In this document: piece after piece, positions 9,915-13,346 of the stretch
How positions within the stretch are numbered: position 1 is the first letter of the stretch
Layout of the letters: every line of letters begins with the position of its first letter
Assembly (NCBI GenBank): GCA_964366725.1
Contig: CAYIUL010000013.1
Coordinates: 1 to 13,346, forward strand
Reading direction: 5' to 3'
Source of the DNA: JACPAB01 sp964366725
GTDB taxonomy: Bacteria; Patescibacteriota; Minisyncoccia; 2-02-FULL-40-12; GWA2-44-9
Length of the DNA: 13,346 nucleotides
Notes under the pieces: generated by a model
The model's database searches: none
What the model was told of the DNA's origin: nothing
The model's input: the letters and a program-made list of their open reading frames with translations, nothing else
Program-made: the position numbers and the translations under genes

Positions 9915-10124
9915 CTAAATATTACTTTGAAGCAATGCTTTGGCGCTTCTTATCAATTCGTGGGGCGCCTGTTTGTGGCCTTTTTTCTGCCTTGAGGCAT
10001 TGCCGGAGTCCTTAGCGTTAAAATGGTTCTGGCCGGGAGGGCGCTTCATTAACTTGCCTTTTCCGGTTATCTTCATTCTTTTTAAGAATGACTTATTGGT
10101 TTTTCTGCTGTGGGTCATGTTCAT
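9915..10124 (-). CDS. rpmI: Large ribosomal subunit protein L35
   Basis: 69 residues from ATG 10124, which overlaps the infC stop codon as ATGA, the usual coupled arrangement. An ATG two codons later (10118) or one at 10145 inside infC are alternatives. The sequence is basic and keeps the L35 order: THSRKTNKSFLKRMKITGKG (family: KTHSGAAKRFKKTGSGK), then KLMKRPPGQNHF and NASRQKKGHKQA. The C-terminal third (PHELIRSAKALLQSNI) departs from the common form. Assignment is supported as much by the position between infC and rplT as by similarity. Confidence 0.92.
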   Translation of the reverse strand: MNMTHSRKTNKSFLKRMKITGKGKLMKRPPGQNHFNAKDSGNASRQKKGHKQAPHELIRSAKALLQSNI

Positions 10125-10621
10125 TTTTTTATTATTGTCGTCCATCCGAACGGGGAGCGCTTAACGCCTTCCTGGACGGAAAATTCTTCGGCTATGAATT
10201 TAAGGAAATTAGCCAGTTTGTCTTTGCCCATGTGGGCCAATGCCTTTTCTCTACCCCGGAGCGTAAGTTCTATTTTTACAATGTGGCCTTCTTTTAGGAA
10301 TTCGCCCACCTGCCTGGCCTTGAACTGAAGATCGTGGGCTCCTGTCTTAAATCCTACCCGGACCGTCTTTCTTTCCGGCTCCTTGGTTTTGGGGCCGCCC
10401 TTCTTCTCCTGCCGCTCCTTGCGGTATACATATTTACCATAATCCATGATCTTGGCAATGGGAGGCGAGACATTCGGACCCACTTCAACGAGGTCCAAAC
10501 CTTTCTCCTGGGCCAGTTTCATGGCATCAACCGTTTTCATGGTTCCAAGCTGTTTCCCTTCCTCGTCTATAACTTGGAGCTCCGGCAGGCGTATCTGGTT
10601 GTTGACTCTTAAGTGCTTCAA
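10121..10621 (-). CDS. infC: Translation initiation factor IF-3
   Basis: 166 residues. The N-domain has RVNNQIRLPELQVIDEEGKQ and AMKLAQEKGLDLVEVGPN, PPIAKIMDYGKY and YRKERQEKK, then the C-domain KTVRVGFKTGAHDLQFKARQ, FLKEGHIVKIELTLRGRE and GVKRSPFGWTTII. IF-3 binds the 30S platform, blocks early 50S joining and checks the start codon. The only plausible start is TTG 10621: the frame is closed by TAA two codons upstream and the next ATG comes after the conserved N-terminus. A non-AUG start is the known basis of IF-3 autoregulation in enterobacteria, and the TTG here would allow the same. No Shine-Dalgarno is seen. First gene of the infC-rpmI-rplT operon. Confidence 0.97.
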   Translation of the reverse strand: MKHLRVNNQIRLPELQVIDEEGKQLGTMKTVDAMKLAQEKGLDLVEVGPNVSPPIAKIMDYGKYVYRKERQEKKGGPKTKEPERKTVRVGFKTGAHDLQFKARQVGEFLKEGHIVKIELTLRGREKALAHMGKDKLANFLKFIAEEFSVQEGVKRSPFGWTTIIKK

Positions 10622-10626
10622 GAATT

Positions 10627-10655
10627 AGTATATTGTCTGGCAACTATTTTAACAC
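10627..10655 (-). promoter_or_regulatory. Possible infC promoter
   Basis: TATACT (10632-10627) lies 5 nt before the TTG start, with a weak GTGTTA at 17-base spacing. An alternative extended -10, TGTTAAAAT, lies about 20 nt further upstream. Only one of the two can be the main promoter; neither has a good -35. Confidence 0.35.
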
Positions 10656-10682
10656 ATCATCTAAAATAATGGAAGTTTCCGT

Positions 10683-10700
10683 AAAAAAGCCGATGTCGGC
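10683..10700 (-). terminator. Short GC hairpin with T-run upstream of infC
   Basis: On the minus strand GCCGACATCGGC is followed directly by TTTTTT. The stem is only 4-5 bp, so this is a weak terminator or an attenuator candidate. It lies 62 nt before the infC start codon, between the infC region and the upstream minus-strand genes. Confidence 0.4.
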
Positions 10701-10708
10701 ATCTCCTC

Positions 10709-10738
10709 TTGCCATACTTGTGTCTAATGATGTAAAAT
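10709..10738 (+). promoter_or_regulatory. Promoter of the 10775 gene
   Basis: TTGCCA (10709-10714), an 18-base spacer and TAAAAT (10733-10738). It lies 36 nt before ATG 10775 and directs transcription away from infC. Confidence 0.5.
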
Positions 10739-10774
10739 AGATCTCGTGCTCTTTGTTTAGGGAGTGTGCGCCGG

Positions 10775-11038
10775 ATGAAATGCCAAGTGCATGATCTGAA
10801 ATGGGTAGCCGTTTGGATAGAAGATCATTGCTTTATGCTCCGGAGGTGCGTGAGTTGTCGAAGATTCGCCGTAGGGTTTACTTACACGAAAAAAGAGCCG
10901 TTCCGCAATTCGACCAACATCAGTATTGACCAGGTTCCGCCTGACAAGCTCCGGGAAATGAGGACCTTCGTCTCAAGGATCCCGGCCAAAAAACAGGAAC
11001 CGGAGTCGGTCTGCACGTTCACCTATAAAGCCGAGTAA
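10775..11038 (+). CDS. Small Cys/His protein, putative zinc ribbon
   Basis: 87 residues from ATG 10775, with AGGGAG at 10759-10764 as ribosome-binding site (10-base spacing); GTG 10766 in the same frame is too close to it. The pattern is C3-x2-H6, 18 residues with aromatic strand character (LKWVAVWIEDHCFMLRR), then C25-x2-C28 (CVSC). Together these can hold one zinc ion. The second half is polar and basic (TKKEPFRNSTN, LREMRTFVSRIPAKKQE), with a single Cys near the end. I do not recognise the family. The spacing is close to C-x2-H-x16-C-x2-C in the 6487 protein, so the two may share a fold. It stands alone, with its own promoter, and a hairpin terminator whose loop holds the stop codon. Confidence 0.7.
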   Translation: MKCQVHDLKWVAVWIEDHCFMLRRCVSCRRFAVGFTYTKKEPFRNSTNISIDQVPPDKLREMRTFVSRIPAKKQEPESVCTFTYKAE

Positions 11039-11057
11039 CATCTCGGCCTTTATTTTA
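11027..11057 (+). terminator. Terminator overlapping the stop codon of the 10775 gene
   Basis: AAAG-CCGAG pairs with CTCGG-C-CTTT (one bulged C), loop TAACAT containing the TAA stop codon, followed by ATTTTA. The T-tract is short, so strength is moderate. Confidence 0.6.
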
Positions 11058-11063
11058 AAGAAA

Positions 11064-11085
11064 AAGCCCGCTGGAGCGCGGGCTT
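11064..11085 (-). terminator. Rho-independent terminator of the five-Cys small gene
   Basis: On the minus strand AAGCCCGC - GCTCCA - GCGGGCTT is followed by TTTCTTTAAAA: an 8-bp GC-rich stem with T-tract. It lies 27 nt after the TAG at 11113. Its arms are nearly the same as those of the terminator at 12266-12286. Confidence 0.8.
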
Positions 11086-11112
11086 CGTATCGAGCGGCGG
11101 CGTTGCGTCCCG

Positions 11113-11292
11113 CTACTCTTGTATCGGATGCAGGTCGTCCCCGGGATACCAGGGCGACTTTCCTTCCAGCCATTCGGGCCGGCCGGTTTGCGGGTTGACT
11201 CGGCAGACGTCGTCGAGGCAGTTCGAGCATGTGCCGATCATGACACCGTCGCCGAGCGACATGTAGATCGGGGCTTCACAGCAGATGGACAC
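11113..11292 (-). CDS. Small five-Cys protein, probably frameshifted at its start
   Basis: 59 residues if read from GTG 11292. The frame contains VSICCEAPIY, GTCSNCLDDVCRVNPQTG and RPEWLEGKSPWYPGDD: Cys at 4, 5, 22, 25 and 30, a likely zinc-binding small protein. I recall similar short C-C...CxxC...C-R-xNPxTG proteins in CPR genomes but cannot name a family. The GTG has only a weak ribosome-binding sequence. A far better start, ATG 11312 with AAGGGGG five bases upstream, gives MPEKELK and then runs into a stop in the wrong frame. Adding one G near 11292-11294 would join the two into a 66-residue protein, MPEKELKVSICC and onward. The gene has its own extended -10 promoter and terminator. Either the GTG is used, or there is a real or assembly frameshift. 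Confidence 0.65.
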   Translation of the reverse strand: MSICCEAPIYMSLGDGVMIGTCSNCLDDVCRVNPQTGRPEWLEGKSPWYPGDDLHPIQE

Positions 11293-11331
11293 TTCAGTTC
11301 TTTCTCTGGCATAAGGACCCCCTTCACTAAT

Positions 11332-11360
11332 ATTATACCATCAAGTTATGATATAGGCAA
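11332..11360 (-). promoter_or_regulatory. Promoter of the five-Cys small gene
   Basis: On the minus strand TTGCCT (11360-11355), a 17-base spacer and TATAAT (11337-11332) preceded by TGG as extended -10. The transcript would begin near 11325, 13 nt before ATG 11312. Confidence 0.7.
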
Positions 11361-11368
11361 GTGTCTAA

Positions 11369-11397
11369 ACAAAAACGACCCAGGGGGTCGTTTTTGT
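11369..11397 (-). terminator. Terminator of ssrA
   Basis: A 14-bp stem (ACAAAAACGACCC with its complement; three-base loop) followed on the minus strand by a TTTTTGTTT tail. It starts 6 nt after the mature 3' end of tmRNA. Confidence 0.9.
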
Positions 11398-11402
11398 GAA
11401 TG

Positions 11403-11762
11403 TGGAGATGCCGGGAATTGGACCCGGGTCCGAAATTGTGTCCGACGAACATCTACTAAGTTAGCAGGTTTGGTGTTTCGCCCCGGGATATGAAACCGGC
11501 AAAATAACCCGGGACTATCTTTCCATTATTCTTGACGGCGGCGGGGGAAAGCATCCCGGGCCGTCCAGCTCACGATATGACACCCCGTAATCTCGTAGTG
11601 AGCATCAGAGCGGGATGGCTTTACCTAAACGATGTTAGGCGTAAGCGTAGTTAGGTGAATAATTGGCACCTAATTTGGTTGAACGGATGTTTAAAGTGGT
11701 GACCGGACGTCCACTCTTAGCATTCGCCGGATTGTCAAACTTCGTCGAGGCCTTTCATCCCC
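11403..11762 (-). ncRNA. ssrA: Transfer-messenger RNA (tmRNA)
   Basis: One-piece tmRNA of about 360 nt. The ends pair as an acceptor stem, 5' GGGGATG with 3' CATCTCC (one G-U pair), discriminator A; CCA is not encoded. The conserved CTCGACGAAG follows the 5' stem. The T arm is CCGGG-TCCAATT-CCCGG, with C where the usual T-loop has T55. The tag frame starts with GCC at 11667 and reads ANYSPNYAYA, stop TAA at 11635-11637; the YAYA end fits the hydrophobic Ala-ending tags seen by ClpXP-type proteases. Several GC hairpins and pseudoknot-like arms follow the tag. tmRNA frees ribosomes stalled on mRNAs without a stop codon, with SmpB, encoded directly upstream. Confidence 0.95.
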
Positions 11763-11770
11763 ATAGCGAT

Positions 11771-11799
11771 ATTATACCATAAATCACACCATTACTCAA
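11771..11799 (-). promoter_or_regulatory. ssrA promoter
   Basis: On the minus strand TTGAGT (11799-11794), a 17-base spacer and TATAAT (11776-11771) with TGG as extended -10. The -35 box overlaps the last codons and stop of smpB, so ssrA has its own promoter inside the smpB end. The -10 lies 8 nt before the mature 5' end. Confidence 0.8.
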
Positions 11800-12238
11800 C
11801 TCCTCTTTGTTTTGCTCTCGCGATATCTTTTTTCTTTATTGCTTCCCGTTTGTCGTATTTCTTCTTTCCGCGCGCGATGCCGACGAGGACTTTGATCCGC
11901 CCCCTTTTGTCGTAGAGTTTCAGCGGGATGAGCGTGAGGCCGTGCGCTTGCGATGTCCCAAGCAGCGCGGATATTTGTTTTTTGGACAACAAAAGTTTTC
12001 TGGTTCTTTGGGGGTCGTAGTCGGCAGGAGTGTTGGCGGGCTGGTAAGGCGAGATCGTTGCGCCTATCAGATAGGGTTCATTGTTCAATATTTTTATATG
12101 AGTGCCTTTTATCTGGGCCCTGCCGCTTTTAATGCCTTTTACCTCGAATCCTTCCAACACAATGCCGGCCTCGATGGTCTCGAGGATCTCATAATCGAAA
12201 TAAGCTCTCGGGTTGGTGGCGTATTCCTTCATACTCAT
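11792..12238 (-). CDS. smpB: SsrA-binding protein SmpB
   Basis: 148 residues, the normal length. The OB-fold core shows ATNPRAYFDYEILETIEAGIVL, GFEVKGIKSGRAQIKGTHIK and NEPYLIGATISPY, followed by RTRKLLLSKKQI and LTLIPLKLYDKRGRIKVLVGIARGKK. The basic tail KYDKREAIKKKDIARAKQR is the family's C-terminal tail that becomes helical in the mRNA channel. SmpB binds tmRNA and places it in the ribosomal A site. ATG 12238 and ATG 12232 are two in-frame starts with no clear Shine-Dalgarno. Its partner RNA gene follows on the same strand, with the ssrA -35 box inside the smpB end. Confidence 0.97.
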   Translation of the reverse strand: MSMKEYATNPRAYFDYEILETIEAGIVLEGFEVKGIKSGRAQIKGTHIKILNNEPYLIGATISPYQPANTPADYDPQRTRKLLLSKKQISALLGTSQAHGLTLIPLKLYDKRGRIKVLVGIARGKKKYDKREAIKKKDIARAKQRGVE

Positions 12239-12265
12239 ATCTTATATTCTTTTTTAAAAATAATT

Positions 12266-12286
12266 AAGCCCGCGAAGCGCGGGCTT
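12266..12286 (-). terminator. Terminator between the 12296 gene and smpB
   Basis: AAGCCCGCG - three-base loop - CGCGGGCTT, a perfect 9-bp stem. The minus-strand tail is AATTATTTTT, the plus-strand tail TT. It lies 9 nt after the TGA of the small gene at 12296. Confidence 0.75.
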
Positions 12287-12295
12287 TTGAAATGG

Positions 12296-12529
12296 TCAAT
12301 TTTCAGAATTACGGTTGCGGGGTTCAATCCTCCGAACTATTGTTTCGGGAGGGAAGTAAACAAATTTACGTATCCCCGGTCTGCGAATCGCATTTGCTGT
12401 TTTGTTTGCTGTTTTGGGGCGACCCTTTCTGTTTCTGCTATGGGTGATATGCCCGCTGATCTTTATGAACTTTTGATCTCCAAACACAAACTCTTCCAGA
12501 TGGAATATATCGCTAAATGCTACTTCCAC
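12296..12529 (-). CDS. Small basic hypothetical protein
   Basis: 77 residues from GTG 12529, with AAGGAGG at 12533-12539 upstream but only three bases away, so initiation may be weak. The layout is FSDIFHLEEFVFGDQKFIKISG, then a basic middle (SRNRKGRPKTANKTANAIRR) and KFVYFPPETIVRRIEP. It resembles a group of small unnamed proteins in which a G-xx-F-x-F-G...Y/FIK strand pair is followed by an N-A-x-R segment and ends in a ...PP-D/E-T-x-V motif; this is from memory of sequence style, not a named family. It lies between the HtrA-type protease and smpB, with an inverted repeat upstream and a good terminator downstream. Function unknown. Confidence 0.65.
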   Translation of the reverse strand: MEVAFSDIFHLEEFVFGDQKFIKISGHITHSRNRKGRPKTANKTANAIRRPGIRKFVYFPPETIVRRIEPRNRNSEN

Positions 12530-12556
12530 GCGCCTCCTTCAGAAAAAGTACTATAA

Positions 12557-12574
12557 AACTCTAACATTAGAGTT
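12557..12574 (-). promoter_or_regulatory. 8-bp inverted repeat upstream of the 12296 gene
   Basis: AACTCTAA and TTAGAGTT separated by two bases form an 18-base near-perfect palindrome between the protease stop and the small gene. On the minus strand it is followed by TTATAG. It could be an operator close to a TATAGT -10 box or a weak 3' end hairpin of the protease transcript. Confidence 0.45.
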
Positions 12575-12590
12575 AACACAAGTCAAGTTT

Positions 12591-13346
12591 TTACTTTCGT
12601 TCCTCGAGAACGGCTTTTAGTTTGAGGTTTTTGTCCTTACGCAGGACGGTGAGTTCTATTTCGCTTCCGACGGAATATTTCTGGAGCATATCGCGGAGGT
12701 CCATTTCTTCGGCAACTTTTTCTCCATTAAGCTCAACGATGATATCGTTCTCCTGAACACCTGCTTTGTCCGCGGGTGAACCGGGAACAATAGCTTCGGC
12801 GCCCGGACGATGGTCTCTGACTACCAGAGCGCCGCATCCAACCGGAAGGGAATACTGCTTCTGAAGTTTTTTGTCGAGCATGACGTAATTAAGCCCGACG
12901 AAGGGTTTGATGATGCGGCCATGCTTGATGATGTCTTCGAGGTCGACTTTTGCCCAGTTGATGGGAATGGAAAATCCGATATTCTGCGCGCCGTAAATGA
13001 TGGCGGTGTTGATGCCGACCGCTTCACCATCCAGGTTTATGAGCGGCCCGCCGGAGTTTCCCTGATTGATGGCGACGTCGGTCTGAAGAACGCCCCGAAG
13101 GTGCTCCATTTCGCCTCCGGTTCCAAGCGCAGCGGAAATGCTCCGGGACAGGCCCGAGATTATGCCTTTAGAAACGGTGTTGGAGAACATTCCCAAAGCG
13201 TTGCCGATGGCGATGACCGTCTGGCCGAGCTCAAGCTTGCTCGAGTTGCCCAGGCGCACTGTCGGCAGGCCGGTGGCATTTATCTTGATGACCGCAATGT
13301 CGTTGATGGGGTCCCGCGAGAGGACTTTGGCCTGGTATTCCTCGCC
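12591..13346 (-). CDS. HtrA/DegP-type serine protease (C-terminal part)
   Basis: The frame is open to the right edge of the window; 251 residues are visible and the N-terminus is missing. The fragment starts GEEYQAKVLSRDPINDIAVIKI, with the catalytic Asp (residue 16 of the fragment), and continues to NQGNSGGPLIN with the catalytic Ser (about residue 98). The catalytic His must lie outside. One PDZ domain follows (GALVVRDHRPGAEAI-V-GSPADKAGVQENDIIVELNG), ending LRKDKNLKLKAVLEERK. These enzymes degrade or refold damaged extracytoplasmic proteins, usually as membrane-anchored trimers; the anchor cannot be checked here. A GTG at 13259 is inside the domain and is not the start. A 61-nt gap with an inverted repeat separates it from the next gene. 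Confidence 0.95.
   Translation of the reverse strand, partial: GEEYQAKVLSRDPINDIAVIKINATGLPTVRLGNSSKLELGQTVIAIGNALGMFSNTVSKGIISGLSRSISAALGTGGEMEHLRGVLQTDVAINQGNSGGPLINLDGEAVGINTAIIYGAQNIGFSIPINWAKVDLEDIIKHGRIIKPFVGLNYVMLDKKLQKQYSLPVGCGALVVRDHRPGAEAIVPGSPADKAGVQENDIIVELNGEKVAEEMDLRDMLQKYSVGSEIELTVLRKDKNLKLKAVLEERK

Noticed and set aside
10973..11230. Minus-strand ORF of 85 residues, Arg/Ala-rich
   Set aside because: It is out of frame with the better supported five-Cys gene and runs through its terminator; composition is that of a shadow frame.
11119..11493. Plus-strand ORF of 124 residues across the tmRNA end
   Set aside because: It overlaps the tmRNA 3' domain, the ssrA terminator and the five-Cys gene on the other strand; its protein has no family-like features.
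11807..12556. Plus-strand ORF of 249 residues
   Set aside because: It is the opposite strand of smpB and the 12296 gene, both with better evidence, and has no ribosome-binding site.

Overview
The window looks like a chromosomal segment of a Candidate Phyla Radiation (Patescibacteria, probably Parcubacteria-like) bacterium. This rests on gene content, not on a database match: tandem short 'T4SS pilin' membrane proteins, a ValRS without its C-terminal arm, a LAGLIDADG gene fused to a tRNA gene, genome-wide-type repeat words inserted in frame in housekeeping genes, start codons that often lack a Shine-Dalgarno sequence, and tRNA/tmRNA genes without an encoded CCA. TGA is used as a stop (infC, the 12296 ORF), so this is not one of the UGA-recoding CPR lineages.

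Layout. 1-1064 (+): the end of one pilin-like gene and two more complete paralogs, closed by a strong terminator. 1095-1848 (+): a promoter, a LAGLIDADG homing endonuclease ORF and tRNA-Leu(TAG); the ORF stops inside the tRNA. 1852-6487 (-): one operon read valS - prsW - hsp20 - vanW with a good sigma70-type promoter. 6487-6861 (+): a small putative zinc-ribbon protein transcribed divergently from valS. 6858-7892 (-): tsaD. 7957-8028 (+): tRNA-Glu(TTC), whose promoter overlaps the tsaD promoter. 8199-9537 (+): three accessory genes (two unknown, one MazG-like). 9572-10621 (-): the classical infC-rpmI-rplT operon. 10775-11038 (+): a second small Cys-rich protein. 11113-11312 (-): a small five-Cys protein that appears to carry a one-base frameshift near its start. 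11403-12238 (-): tmRNA (ssrA) downstream of smpB, the trans-translation pair. 12296-12529 (-): a small basic protein. 12591-13346 (-): the C-terminal part of an HtrA/DegP-type serine protease cut by the window edge.

How they fit together. Most genes serve translation and its quality control (valS, tsaD, two tRNAs, infC, rpmI, rplT, smpB, ssrA) or envelope/protein quality control (HtrA, Hsp20, PrsW, VanW). The pilin-like cluster is a surface or secretion module. Non-standard material lies mainly in the homing endonuclease/tRNA junction, the 8.2-9.5 kb accessory block, and the small Cys-rich single genes that have their own promoters and terminators.

The observations most worth a second look are the endonuclease ORF that occupies the space between a tRNA promoter and the tRNA and shares 24 nt with it, in-frame repeat insertions in valS and tsaD, the frameshifted Cys-rich small gene, and -10 boxes placed 5-9 nt before start codons, which suggests leaderless mRNAs.
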